From assembly GCA_036784855.1 (NCBI GenBank), contig JAZDSV010000007.1, forward strand, positions 434,001 to 498,000: a DNA stretch of 64,000 nucleotides, written 5' to 3'. A program made the position numbers and the translations under genes. Below, piece after piece: positions 13,301 to 24,600 of this stretch (position 1 is its first letter; the number at the start of each line of letters is the position of its first letter). This stretch comes from Aphelidium insulamus (lineage: Eukaryota; Aphelidiomycota; Aphelidea; Aphelidiaceae). The notes under the pieces were generated by a model, which saw only the letters and a list, made by a program, of their open reading frames with translations, had not been told where the DNA came from and searched no databases.

Positions 13301-14150
13301 GGCGCAAGACCCGACTACGGATATTTTGCGTGGCGCAAGAACAGGATGACAGTGTTCAGATGAAGGTGGACTTGCAGGCGCTGCTAGCAAAATTCAGGAT
13401 AGACGCAGAGGCTAATGTCGTGGAGATGGGTCGCATGGACATTAGCGAGTTTACGTACGAAAAGACTCTGCGAATGCAACAACGTGACTTGCTACTCTCG
13501 GAAATGAAGACATCGCAGACAGAGGCAGGTTTTGTGGGCCAATGAGTTATACCCGTACTAATGATTAATCTGCAGCTGTTGGTAGTCACACCGGCGTCCA
13601 ATAGTAGCCTGGCAGTTAATCGTCGTCACAAACCGTACGTCAAGAGTCGTTGTGGAAACATGAACTAATTCTCAATAATGCAGTGATAAGCGCAAAGCCG
13701 AGTTCATGAACACCTCTGTCAAGATTAATACGGTTATCAAGCAGCACTCGAGCAAGGCCGCACTGATCTTTTGCAACCTGCCGGCGCCAACCAAAAACCA
13801 GTCCAGCTCTGACTGTACGTATCGTATTCATATGTGTGTATATGTATATATGTCTATATTGTTGGATGTATGTATGTATGTATGTCTTTAGTTGGATGTA
13901 TGTATGTATATATGAGTGGATGAATGAATGTCTGTAGTTGGATGTGTGTGTATGACATCGATAGTATAGTACGCATACATTATCTATGTAAATATATACG
14001 TATACATATATTTACATATACGTATACATATGACTAACCAAATGCTTCGGTATCGCAGACCTGGAGTACTTGGACGCGCTCACAGCCAATCTGCCGCGCG
14101 TCGCCCTGATCAAAGGCACCGGCGTGGAAGTGGTCACGGCATACGTGTGA
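10371..14150 (+). CDS. K-Cl cotransporter, SLC12 family (KCC type)
   Basis: Twelve exons (10371-10793, 10845-10985, 11028-11372, 11419-11851, 11896-12064, 12107-12346, 12395-12557, 12604-12698, 12744-13533, 13576-13634, 13684-13814, 14059-14150) join in phase to 1026 residues. The first ~190 residues are an acidic cytosolic N-terminus. A 12-TM core follows, starting LGTIKGVMLPCLQNIFGIIL and including GAALQGLTG and IEYRGAQVEWGDG. The C-terminal regulatory domain has VDVYWIMHDGGILTMLPHVL and KHRVWRKTRLRIF, ending LPRVALIKGTGVEVVTAY. These blocks match animal KCCs more than fungal Vhc1, though no alignment was possible here. It mediates electroneutral K+/Cl- export. Introns 10986-11027 and 11852-11895 are GC-AG. 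The last intron (244 bp) is much longer and repeat-filled. Confidence 0.92.
13815..14058 (+). repeat. Repeat-filled terminal intron of the KCC gene
   Basis: A 244-bp intron, about five times the local norm. It contains repeated gttggatgtatgtatgtatg-like units (about 13861-13950) and, near 13985-14030, an AT-rich imperfect palindrome with tatacgtatacatata arms. Confidence 0.6.
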
Positions 14151-14166
14151 TACCCAACATCCGCAT

Positions 14167-14171
<5 letters not shown>

Positions 14172-14204
<33 letters not shown>
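14172..14204. repeat. (AT)n microsatellite
   Basis: An uninterrupted AT dinucleotide run of about 33 bp in the 69-bp space between the convergent KCC and uL14m stop codons. Confidence 0.9.
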
Positions 14205-14207
<3 letters not shown>

Positions 14208-14219
14208 CAGCTCATGCAC

Positions 14220-14630
14220 CTATATTACGTTGGGCGCCAGCGACAGGAGCTTAGCCATGTTGCGCTTGCGTAGCTCCTGCGCCACCACGCCCGTGATACG
14301 CGTCCCCTTGGGCACCACGCCCTTCTTGGGGTCAATGTCCACCAGGACGATGGCGTTGTCATCAAAGCGCACATAGGACCCGTCCTCCCGGCGCGTCTCC
14401 TTCTTGCACCGCACCACCACACCGTGCACCACCTGGCCCTTTTGAACGCGTCCCGACTCGCCGCCCGCCGACGACTCCTTGCCGGCAGAGGGGTGGCACT
14501 CGCGCACCGACCCGACCACAATGTCGCCGATACGGCCAAATGCCTTGCGCTTGCGCAGCACGTTGAAGCAGCGCACCAGCGACGCGCCCGAGTTGTCGAT
14601 TACGCGCAGCACTGTCTGTGGCTGGATCAT
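14220..14630 (-). CDS. Mitochondrial large ribosomal subunit protein uL14m
   Basis: Single exon, 136 residues. The sequence is bacterial-type uL14, not cytosolic RPL23: MIQPQTVLRVIDNSGASLV at the start, GDIVVGSVRE, KGQVVHGVVVRCKKETRREDGSYVRFDDNAIVLVD, and a C-terminus of RNMAKLLSLAPNVI. It should therefore be a nuclear-encoded mitoribosomal protein. An insertion of about ten residues (SAGKESSAGGESG) sits in the loop before KGQVV. The ATG at 14630 directly precedes the conserved core. The frame stays open further upstream, so an N-terminal extension is possible, but it would overlap the divergent protease gene, whose ATG lies only 54 bp away. Confidence 0.9.
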   Translation of the reverse strand: MIQPQTVLRVIDNSGASLVRCFNVLRKRKAFGRIGDIVVGSVRECHPSAGKESSAGGESGRVQKGQVVHGVVVRCKKETRREDGSYVRFDDNAIVLVDIDPKKGVVPKGTRITGVVAQELRKRNMAKLLSLAPNVI

Positions 14631-14684
14631 TGAGGGAGCAGGAGGCGGAGACGCAGAGAGACAGACAGAGGCATACGGACAGCC

Positions 14685-17600
14685 ATGTTGGAATCGCGGC
14701 ACGAGGCGGCCGACATTGCGTCCGTAGTAAGCGTGTACAGGTGCGTGCATGGAGACCGTGGGCATACCTGTGCATACAGCCAACGCGTAGACTGCCCAAC
14801 ACGCGGCTGAGAGTGGTGCATGTGCCGCTGCCGGGGCCGCTTTGCTCCTGCACGGTGGTCGTGCCCACGCTGGCGCCTGATGACACGGGCCTGCCACACA
14901 CACTGGAGCACCTGGTGTTCTGCGGGAGTGACGCGTACCCTCACCGCGGACATCTGGATCTGATGGCGGCGCTGCAGACCTCGGTGGGCACCAATGCGCA
15001 CACGTGTGAGGACCACACGGCCTACACCGCCGTGACCGCCAGCGCCGTGGGCATGGCCAACCTGCTGCCCGTGTACCTGGACCACATTCTGCACCCCACC
15101 CTCACCGAGGAGCAGTTTCGCAGCGAGGCAAGTGTGTGATGTGTGTACATACGTGCACGGCACCGCCGCCAACTCCCGTCGTGCAGGTGTGGCACATGGA
15201 CGGCGACATGCGCTACCAGGGCGTTGTGTACTGCGAGATGGCGGCGCGCGAGAACTCGGAGGGCGACCTGGTCAGTGTGCGCTAGATATGTGTGCCTGTG
15301 CTCTCTGACACCCGTGACAGATGGACCTGGCGCTGTTCGGGTGCTGTATGGCTGCGCGGCGTTTACCAAGGCGTTCGAGGGCACGCCGGGTTCGTCGTTA
15401 GCGACAACATCGGCGACGGCTAATGCACCGCTGGCGGGTTATGCGCGTGAATGCGGCGGGCGCACGCAGCATATCGTCACGCTGAGCCGCCAAGACATTG
15501 TCGACTTTCACGCGCGCCACTACGACGCCGAGCGTGTGACGGTGATTCTATGCGGCGTCGACCTCGACATTGGCGGCTTGTTGGCCCGGCTGGAGCAGGA
15601 GCCGTCTCTGCGCTACAGAGGTCAAGGGCGGAAAGTGAGTCATGCCAGCCCCGGAGATGGCGGCACTCACCTAGGCAGCCGCGATCGTGCAAAACAGTCG
15701 ACCGAGATGGACGCGGACCTCGCGCACCTGGATGGCGAGGTGCTGCAGACCGGCAGCAATGGCTTTGTCAAGGTGACACCGTTCCCCGCCGCCGATGAGG
15801 ACTGTTTGTCGGTGGGGCTGGCGTGGCGTGGTCCCGTGCTGTGTGACCGCAGCACTGCCGTGGCGCTGGACATCCTGCTGCAGTACGTGGGCAGCGCTGT
15901 GTCGGCACTTTTGAAGCGGACCTTCATCGAGTGCGACCGCCCGCTCTGCACAGACTTTGACGTCGACATCAAGCTGTTTGCGCAGACGTGCATTACAGTG
16001 GTGTTTAGCGGTGTTTCCGCCACGCAGAATGATGAATGCGACCAAGATGGCAGCATCGGTCTGTCAGATGAATGCGAGTCGGATCAGGAGACTGGCAACA
16101 GCAACACTGCGGAACAAATTTCTGTGGATGGCGAGCCGCGGTGGCAAAGCAATTTGGACATGGCTTCGGAATTTCATGAGAGATTCATTGACATGCTGCG
16201 TGCCAATTTTGTGGAAGCTGATGTGAAGCACACGGATATTCTGCGCATGCTCGACAGATATGCAATAGGCGTGCGGGAAGGCTTCGAGAGTGATCCGCAC
16301 GACTGGGTCTCCTCTTTGCTAACTGTCGATGTCACGCAGCGTCACTATACAGGCAGTGGTGTGTATGCATTGCAGATATTAAATTGCTGGGCCCTGTATC
16401 AATATACTATGATTTTATATGCTGACACAACATTCGCGCTCAGGCACTGTGGGGCAGCGATTATCGACACTGGATATTGTTCAAGATCTTCGTGAGATGC
16501 CGCCGGCATTCTGGCGCGATTTAGTCCTTGAATGGTTTATCAACAAGCCGGCAGCTATTTCGATTTTGGCGCCGAGTGTGCAGCTTGCGGAACAACTAGC
16601 GAGTTCGGCTGCAGCCCAGCTGGAACGCCGGGTCGCGACTTGCAGCGATGAAATGAGGCACGAGTGCGCGCGAGTGGCTCAGCAAGCTGTTGCCGCCGCT
16701 TCAGCGCCAGTTCCAGCGCGCATTGTTGACACCATGCCACGCAAGTACCATGTTTTCTCTCTTTGATATAATTAATCTAATGTAGGTCCCGATCTGACTG
16801 CAGCTTCAAGCCAGATACCGTACCAGGAAGAGAAAGTCATACTGGAGCAATCGGCTGATCCCTTGAGCGCCGCGCAGATCGTCCATGGGGACTGTAACAG
16901 CTTCATCTTGCTGAAACTATTCTTCAACGTGGATGCACTTCCCAAAGACCTTCGCCTCTATCTGGTACTATTCCAGGAACTTTTGTTCAACAGCGATGTT
17001 GTGATGCCACGCAGCAACGCACTGGAAACATTACTCTCTGGTATTGTCAACTTGTCGCAGCTTACATCTCCCGAAGTCCGCGTCAATTACCGAGATGTAC
17101 AAAATTTGCTGCACCGTGACTTGGTGCACCATGAGGCCGGAGTGGGCATTGGGAATGAAGTGTTTGCCACGGGGTGGTTGTCCGACATGTTGTCTGTCCA
17201 GGCCAAGGCCGCCGCACTGGACAATACGCACGGAACTGAACAACAGTCCCTGGGCTTTTACGGGAGACTGCTGGACGATGCCCGCGTGCCTCAGTCACCC
17301 GTCTCACTCGCGCTGGCTAAAGCGTGCACGTGGTGCGCCCTGGTGATGAGAAATTCCATCTTTTCCGCTAGCCGACTGAAGACAGTTATTGCCGACCTGT
17401 TGACGCAACTGTCCGACATGAAGCGCGACGGTGCGGAAATGGCCACCGCCATCGCTGTACGTCTCACCACCGAGAGCCGTTTGCCAATAGTCAGTGCTGA
17501 TAGCCGTGGTGATCAATTGCATCATCTGGACAATGACCTAGCAATTGGTATGTTTGCGCAACAAAAGTTCTTGAAACGGATTTCCAAGTTGCTACACGAC

Positions 17601-18821
17601 AATGACGCGGACCGACTTGCAACGGTGCTTGAACATCTGGCAGAGATACAAAAGCTCATTTGTGATGGGGCTGGCGGCTTCATGCAAATCTGCCTGCCAC
17701 TCAACTGTAATGGCAACTCGTCACTGCCCGCAACGGACTTGGTGCGCATTTGGGAGGCGGCGTGGCGGCATTCGGATTTGAATGCAGAGCTGGCACCTCA
17801 TTGGTCTGTGGAGAGAAGGAATAGCAACGTGCAGCAGAGCCGAAGCTTTGCCAACAATTATGAACCTGCACAACTGAAAGGTGGCCAGAAGCGACGTGCC
17901 GATGGCGGCTTTATCCCGCCGCCAACAGTCTCGCCATTCCCGCACCGCCATAGGCCTGGACCACCGCGAGACTTGCTAGTCACCGCGAGCGAACATCGTG
18001 GCGTCAAGTTTGTCTGCCAAATTGGCGGTCTGCAAGCATCGTACCTCACGCAGACCGTGCAGTGCCCCGAATCGCTGCAACCACAGCAAGATCGGCAGCA
18101 TCACCGCGACTATTGGCCGCTGCAAGTCGTGCTGGAGCTGCTGTCTCGCAGTGAAGGACCGCTGTATAAGGCCGTCCGTGGCCGTGGACACGCGTACAAC
18201 GTATCGGTATCGCTACACTTTTGGACCAGCCAGTTATCATTCAGCGTGTCAGAGGCGTCCGAGGCTGTGCTGGCCATGCAGGCATTCCACGCTATTCTGC
18301 GGCAATGGGCGCTGGTTGATGTGACTGGTGGCTGGACTGCTGGAGATGGCCAGGAAGCACTGTTCACCCGGGCCGAATTGGACGCGTCGATTGGCAGCCT
18401 GCTATATGGCCACCACGCTTCACTGAGCACCGCCGCCGGAATATCAGCCAATTGTCTGCAGCGAGCCCTTCTGGTAAGCACCGATGATCGTGGTGTATGT
18501 AGCTATCCATATAATGCAGCGCTGATGTGCAACAGGGAGTGGAGGAACCGCAGAGTGTGGAGCGACAACTGCGCGATATAACTGCCGCAGACTTGCACCG
18601 CGTATTTCACTCACACCTCTTGCCATTCACTGTGCAGGACAGGTATGCTTAACCAGATGCCATGCACGCATGTACCATGTACTAATACATGCACCCACTG
18701 TGACAGGTGCGCCACAGTTTGGGTGACACCGCCAATCAGCGACGCCGAGGAGGCACTTCAGGGGTGGCAACGCGTCGTGCCGGCAGACTTTGATATTTCT
18801 TCCGCCCTTATCACTATCTAA
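14685..18821 (+). CDS. M16 (insulinase-like) zinc metalloprotease, Sdd3/YOL098C type
   Basis: Large M16-family peptidase resembling fungal Sdd3 and nematode C05D11.1. Exon 1 is 14685-14740 and exon 2 is 14791-15127. The inverted zinc motif HTLEH lies in LPHTLEHLVFCGSDAYPHRG, followed by LLPVYLDHILHPTLTEEQF and CEMAARENSEGDL. Later blocks (LAWRGPVLCDRSTAVALDILLQYVGSA, a second M16 repeat, a C-terminal domain ending VPADFDISSALITI) complete a roughly 1100-residue protein. The intron at 15128-15186 is GC-AG. Near 15335 the frame shifts: LALF continues as RVLY only one base out of frame, which suggests an assembly error, an unrecognised intron or a real lesion. Further introns lie near 15620-15675, 16360-16442, 16740-16787, 18475-18535 and 18642-18706. 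Confidence 0.85.
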
Positions 18822-18839
18822 TAGAAGACATCGCGTTGT

Positions 18840-19436
18840 ATGGCGCCCGTTGTGTGTGCCGTGTGTCGCGTGGACGGCCAGCAGGGGCGGTACAAGTGTC
18901 CTGCATGTCGTGCCCCGTAGTACGTGGCTACTGTACACAAGTACCTGCTATCTAGCCGTGTCTATCTCTCCCTCTCCCTCCCATCTATCTCTCCAGCTCA
19001 CACTGCCGCGCATAGCTGCTCCGTTGCCTGCTACAAGGTGCACAAGGCGGATGTGGGCACGGGCGGCAGTGCATGCAGCACTGCTGTATCATCGCTCTCA
19101 GTCGCGGCGCCTAATAGCGCAGCTACTGCAGCTACACCGCCACCGTGCACTCAGTCGTCACACCCCGCGCCACCGCCGCTCAGTGCAGCCGAGAGGGAGG
19201 CACTATTGAATGACGCGGATATCAAACTGTATCTACGGGAGCGACCGGAACTGGTGCGTGCATTGCGCGGCGCACACGCCAGCACTGACCCGGCGGCAAA
19301 GCGCGCGTGGTACCGCGAGGCCATCCAGCACGACACCACATTCACCGTGCTGGTGGACAAGATTGTGCGCCGGTGCTCTGCCGCCTCTGCCGGCACCACC
19401 GGTAATACTGTTGCCGAGGGAAGTGAAGTGAAGTAA
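18840..19436 (+). CDS. HIT-type zinc-finger protein (ZNHIT3/Hit1-like)
   Basis: Two exons, 18840-18916 and 19016-19436, give about 165 residues. The spliced N-terminus has the zf-HIT cysteine array: CAVCR, YKCPACRAP, then CSVACYKVHK. The intron interrupts it at the same place as the missing zinc ligands. A low-complexity Ala/Ser/Pro linker follows, then a conserved C-terminal block (DADIKLYLRERPELVRALRGAH...FTVLVDKIVRRC) like Hit1/ZNHIT3. Family members assist box C/D snoRNP assembly with Rsa1/NUFIP. The gene lies 18 bp after the stop of the M16 protease and is convergent with prefoldin 1, with 59 bp between stops. Confidence 0.85.
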
Positions 19437-19495
19437 GAGATGTAATCAATAGATAAATAGTTGTGCATGTTGACCAGTGTGGTGAAGGGTCCGTC

Positions 19496-20152
19496 TCACG
19501 ATGCCTCGGCCGCTTGCTGATATTCCCGCCGACGCTCCAGCATCTCCTTGAGCTGTCTCTGCACAGAAATATATATATAGTGGACATTGCATGGAATTCC
19601 ACACTCACTCACCTCCAAGTCCTGAACATTCTTCTCCAGGTACTCCTTGGTCTTTTGGAGCACATTGACGTCGCGCCGGTCTTTGGCAGCCTGGGCAGCG
19701 ATGTCGGCGCGTAGCTGCTGCACCGGCACCGCCACAAACCTGAGCAGCTGTGAGCATACGTGCCTAAAGAGACCGCATGAAGCATTACTCACATTTTGCC
19801 CACCGCCTTGTAGGTGACTAGATCGGCGTCATGGCGCTTTGCCTTCTGCTGCTGCTGCTGTTCCACCTCCAGCTGCTGCAGGGTGGCGTCGGCCATGCGG
19901 CTCTCACGGTCGCGCACAAAGATGTTTTGCCGGCACGAGTTGAGCTGCCGGACAAGTTCCTGTAGCCGCGTCTGCGACTCCACAAACATCTACACAAATG
20001 TGTCCATAGTGTGAGGGCGTCTATGTGGGCATGTATGTATGTATGTGGGGGTGTAGAAGTATCAGCACTACAAGTAATAGTAGTAGTAGTAGTAGTGGTA
20101 GTAAGCATGAAGTTACCTTGCGCGCGTCGTCATCAGAGATGGCCGCCGACAT
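19496..20152 (-). CDS. PFDN1: Prefoldin subunit 1
   Basis: Beta-type prefoldin subunit, part of the hexamer that delivers unfolded actin and tubulin to the CCT chaperonin. Four exons (20152-20117, 19989-19793, 19739-19613, 19558-19496) give about 140 residues. Two long coiled-coil helices (TRLQELVRQLNSCRQNIFVRDRES and DRRDVNVLQKTKEYLEKNVQDLERQLKEMLERR) flank the beta-hairpin region DLVTYKAVGKMFVAVPVQQLRADI, the PFDN1 signature. The 36-nt first exon encodes MSAAISDDDARK. Intron 1 is 127 bp and includes a TAG/GTA triplet run around 20080-20100. Confidence 0.9.
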
Positions 20153-20467
20153 TGCTAAAGTGGAAAGATACTGTGATAAACATGTTCTCCATCCAAACTG
20201 CTTTATAACGCACCCCATCTTTGGTTCTTGGACATCGAAATAAATAGTGATATGTAAGCAGGTATGAGCGGGTCTTCGTTGCTACTTATATTACTTATAC
20301 GTAGACGCAATACTATACTTAAATAATTGCTGCAACGCTTTATACTAAACGTAGACCAATCATGTAACGATCAAATTGCCATCTCATTGGCTGGCACTGA
20401 GATGCATTGATGGAAGGAGAGCAGCGATAAAATGCTCGCTAGACAGCAATTCAAGAACATCTATACG

Positions 20468-21430
20468 ATGAGATATATTATTTTGTGTCTATTTATTTTT
20501 TTGGGCCTCATCGGCGCCACCGCAGGCTTCATTGAGAGTTGCTTTGTATTTGCGACATCAGAGGAGATGGAACAATGTAGAATCAAGTGGGCAGCTGCTA
20601 TTGGTCTTGCATTTCCCCAGATCAGTAAAAATATCCTCATTGCCACGCAAACGAGTTACAGTCAAGATCAGTTAAAAAAAATTTCACGCCTGTTCGATCA
20701 CGAGTTGGAACATAAGTTTCGAGAATACTTTGGTGAGGTGCCGTATAGCGAGGCCACATTTCGGATGCAATGTCAAGGCACTGACAACTCTCCTGTTTTG
20801 CGAAATTTTTACATCGATAAACAAGGTGGCAATTTTGAGCACCTTGGATTAGCATGGACTTTGTTTCAAGTGAGGCTGATGCAAATACTGTTTCCGGATA
20901 AGCCGAATTCAGTCATAAAAATTACAGCTTCGACTGACCTTAAAAATAAGATTTATGGAACTGTAGTATGGGCCCGATCTGGGTTTTTATTCGATTCGTG
21001 TTACATGACTGCTCACAAGATAAAGGAACAATTTCAAGATTATTTGAAAGACCATTGTGCTGCTTGCTTTGACGAGACAACTTGGAAAAATGAAGTAGTG
21101 CCGCGAATAGCAACTCCGATTGGCCTGCAGACTTTCCGAATCGATCCATCCAAATTGACTGAGAAAGAATGGCTAAAGTACAATGAACAGCGACCTTTTG
21201 GCCACCAGTTTCTATTGCACAGAGTATCTAGCTGGTGTGGAGTTATTAACACCCATCGAAGAAATAGTGCCCTAATGTACTATGGAAATCGCTACTTTAA
21301 GTCGAGTCCGATAATGGATGAAATTAAAACATTTTGGGAGGAGCATCCAGATTATGATCAAGTGGCCGAAGACCCATACAAAGACCTCGACTTTGAATCT
21401 CTTGATTTTGGAAGCGGTAATCCGACATAG
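20468..21430 (+). CDS. Putative secreted protein of unknown function
   Basis: Intronless ORF of 320 residues from the ATG at 20468; an in-frame ATG at 20432 is less likely because it precedes the signal peptide. The N-terminus MRYIILCLFIFLGLIGATAG is a strong signal sequence. The mature part is Cys-, Trp- and aromatic-rich (for example ESCFVFATSEEMEQC, FRMQCQGTDNSP, DHCAACFDE, SSWCGVINTHRRN) with an acidic C-terminus (DLDFESLDFGSGNPT). I recognise no family. Base composition is clearly more AT-rich than the flanking housekeeping genes, and the lack of introns is unusual here. It could be a lineage-specific secreted protein or effector; that is inference. Confidence 0.65.
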   Translation: MRYIILCLFIFLGLIGATAGFIESCFVFATSEEMEQCRIKWAAAIGLAFPQISKNILIATQTSYSQDQLKKISRLFDHELEHKFREYFGEVPYSEATFRMQCQGTDNSPVLRNFYIDKQGGNFEHLGLAWTLFQVRLMQILFPDKPNSVIKITASTDLKNKIYGTVVWARSGFLFDSCYMTAHKIKEQFQDYLKDHCAACFDETTWKNEVVPRIATPIGLQTFRIDPSKLTEKEWLKYNEQRPFGHQFLLHRVSSWCGVINTHRRNSALMYYGNRYFKSSPIMDEIKTFWEEHPDYDQVAEDPYKDLDFESLDFGSGNPT

Positions 21431-21638
21431 AACTAGATCATCGTTGCGATGATGCAGGAAAATGCTCAATAGATGGCAATTTCCTTATTTTTCACCGACT
21501 TGAACGACTTTTGCCTTTCACTGACCGAACAATCTAAAGCGCCGTCCAATCAATCGAAGCAGCCCAAGCCTGCTTGATACAGTGGCGGCATTGATTAGCT
21601 GTGCAACGACACACACAAATCAGACACTCCGACACACC

Positions 21639-24600
21639 ATGGCGGACGCCGCGGCCATTGCGCGCGAGGAGAAGCTCCAGCTGGCCAAGAGGCGGCTGAA
21701 AAAGTTTCAGCGCAACAAGGCTGCCACACTGTCTGGCACGGCTGCCGCGGCGGACAACGACATCGGCAGCGTGGAGGACTTGCAGCCGCCTGGCATGGAC
21801 GCCTCCGCGGACTCGGTAAAGGCAGCCGCCTCCATCGACGATGTGGCGCCGCAAACGATGAATGGCACCCGCTACGGGCATGATAATGTTACTGCATCTC
21901 CGCCACTCATGCCTGCCCCCGCGGAGGCTGCCCTGTCTGCCCCAGCGCTCAACTCTCCCGACAGCGCTAGCAGCGGGGATCAATTGACCACCGCCAATGG
22001 CCACGGAGGAGCCGCCACGGCCGCCGCAACCACCTCATCTGAAGTGCAGCGCTGCGTGGACGAGATAAACACAATGCGTGCCATGCTGCTTACGGAGCGG
22101 CAACTGGCCGCCGACCACGCCAAGGACTACCAGAAGGTGATACAGCGACTGCGAGACCAGCTTGGCGCCACACAACAGCAGCTCAGTGCCGTCACTGCCG
22201 ATGCTGCCGCCGCCCAGCAGCAGCGGCAAGCCGCGGCAGACACCGAGCGACGCCTCCACCAGCTTGACACGGAGCGTGCGGTGCAGGCAGCCAAGCTGGC
22301 CGACTTTAAGCGCGAGCTGGAGACGGCTTTTGGCACGGTGTCACAGCTGCAGACAGAGAAGGCACAGCTACAGGCGGCCACCACGCAGCTGCAGCGCCAG
22401 CTTGCCGATGCCGCGGCCCGGCGTGACGGAGCAGAGGAGGCACGCACCCTCCTGCAGGCCAAGCAGTCCATCGTGGAGCAGTTGAACCGTGACCTGGCGG
22501 TGATGCGTGATGGTGCCGAAGAGATGCGCCTGCTGCTCCTGTCCAAGCAGCAGACTATTGAACAGTTGAGCGCCGACTGTCGCCACCAGCGCGACATTGA
22601 GGCGCAGATGGTGGACATGCGTGTGGAGATGGACGCGCAGCGTGACGAGGTGGCGCGGCTCCGGGATGCGCTGGCCGAGCAGGAGCGGCTCAAATTGGTG
22701 GCGGATGAGGGTTCTGCCGACACGGTGGCCCAACTGCGCGCTCAAGTACAACAGCTGACTGACGAGTGCAAGCTGGCGGCTGCTGAGAAGAGCAAGTCTG
22801 CCGTCCATGCCGCGGCATTTGCCTCGCTTCTGGCCACCCTTCAGAATGCGCAGACATTTGAGGACGATGCGGAAGCGTCTGAAGAGCAGGCCGAAGAAGA
22901 AGAGAAGACGGTCGATGTCCACAAACACGTCGAGAGTCGCCTTAACGCTCTGATCCACCGTCAGTCTCAACTTGCTCTTGCCAACAAGGATCTTTCTACG
23001 CAGTTGCACGCGAGTCAATCGCAGCTAGCCGAACATAGAACTCGCGAAGTGGAAGCATGTGATCGTCACGCTCGCGAACTGGAATCCAAGGAGACACATG
23101 TGCGGGAGTTGGAGGCTAATTTGGCAGCAGAGCGTGAACAGACTCGCATACTTTCGGTAAAGGTAGACGAACTGATGCTCGGTGCCGGCAAACAGTCACA
23201 GGAGCGGGAAATCGAGCTGGCTACTGAGCGGGAAAAGTCTCGCGAACTCTCCGCCCAGATCAAAGAGCTTGAACGAGGTGCAGGCAAACAGGTCGAGGAA
23301 CTTCAGTCTCAGCTTAGTTCCGAACTCGAACGCTCGCGCATACTCTCGGCTAAAATCAAAGAAATGGAGCTAGAAGCGGGTAAACAGTCCCAGGAACTGC
23401 AAGCACAGCTTGCAGAACGGGAACAGTTGCGAATACTGAATGCCAGAATACAGGAGCTTGAACTCGGTGCCGATAACCAGTCCCAGGAACTCCGATCTCA
23501 GCTAGCGGCGGAGCGTGAACAATCTCGCATACTCTTGGCCAAGATTACAGATTTGGAACAAGGTGCTGGTAAACAGACTCAGGAACTACAAGCGCAACTT
23601 CTTGAAGAACGCAGACAAACTCTTGCTCTTTCTGTCAAAATCGAGGAATTGGAGCAAGCTGCTGGTCAACAGTCCCAAGAACTAGTGGCACAGCGTGCAG
23701 CCGCACAGGAACAAGCCCGGGTCCTCTCTGCAAAGGTGGAAGAGATGCAGAGGCTATCCGAGCAGAAAGCTTCGGAGCTGCGCGACGAGATTGAGTCAGC
23801 ACGGAATGCCGCCACTCTGGCCGATACTGGAGCGCGTGTACGGATTGCCGAGTTGCAAAGCGAGCTGGAGCGTTCTTCAGAGATTGACGCAGAGCTACGC
23901 AAAGAACTGCAGCAGCGAGAACAGCAGTTGACTGAGCGAGAGAAGGCAGAGTCAACTGCTCTGGAGACCGCCAACAGTTTACAGCGTGATTTGGACAGCG
24001 CCAGAGACACGGTTAAAGCATTTGTTTCCATCACGGAGCAAGTGCGCCTAGGCGATTATTCCTTCGGCATTGATTCAGAGTCGCATCTGCACCCCGCCGT
24101 CTCGCATCTCCGCGACGCACTGCTCGCCATGCGCTCCAATTTGGTGGCCACAAACAACGACTATGATGCTCAATCTTCGGAATTAGCCGCTGGGCGCCAG
24201 CAGCTTGATGATATGACTGCTGAGCTCACACAATTGCGTCTTGAGCACTCAAAGCAGTACGAATCTGCCACAGCTACTTCAAACGAGTACATTACTTGCC
24301 TGATTTCTACGGTTACATAGGCTAATAATATTGCTAGACTGCAGCGTGCACTACAAGAGCTTGAAGAGACCAAGAAGCTGTGCGTGATCAAGGATGAGCA
24401 CTTGGAGGTGGTGGAGCAAACTCTGGAAACTGTGCGCCGCGAAAAGAATGAGCTCAACGATGAAATTGACCGCCTAATTGGCAAGATTGAAGACGTGGAC
24501 ACTCATCGGCAAACAATAGTGGAACTACAGGAAACGGTGGCGGAGTTGCGCAACCAGATCGCTGCCATGCAGCTGCAGCTTGACCAGGCCAAGAAGTCTC

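Noticed and set aside
14220-14903. 227-residue version of uL14m with a long N-terminal extension
   Set aside because: The extension would overlap the first exons of the divergent protease and does not resemble a mitochondrial presequence; the internal ATG at 14630 gives the normal family length.
22368-23018. 216-codon open frame on the minus strand inside the PACT coiled-coil gene
   Set aside because: Antisense shadow of a GC-rich, stop-poor coding exon; no start context or domain.
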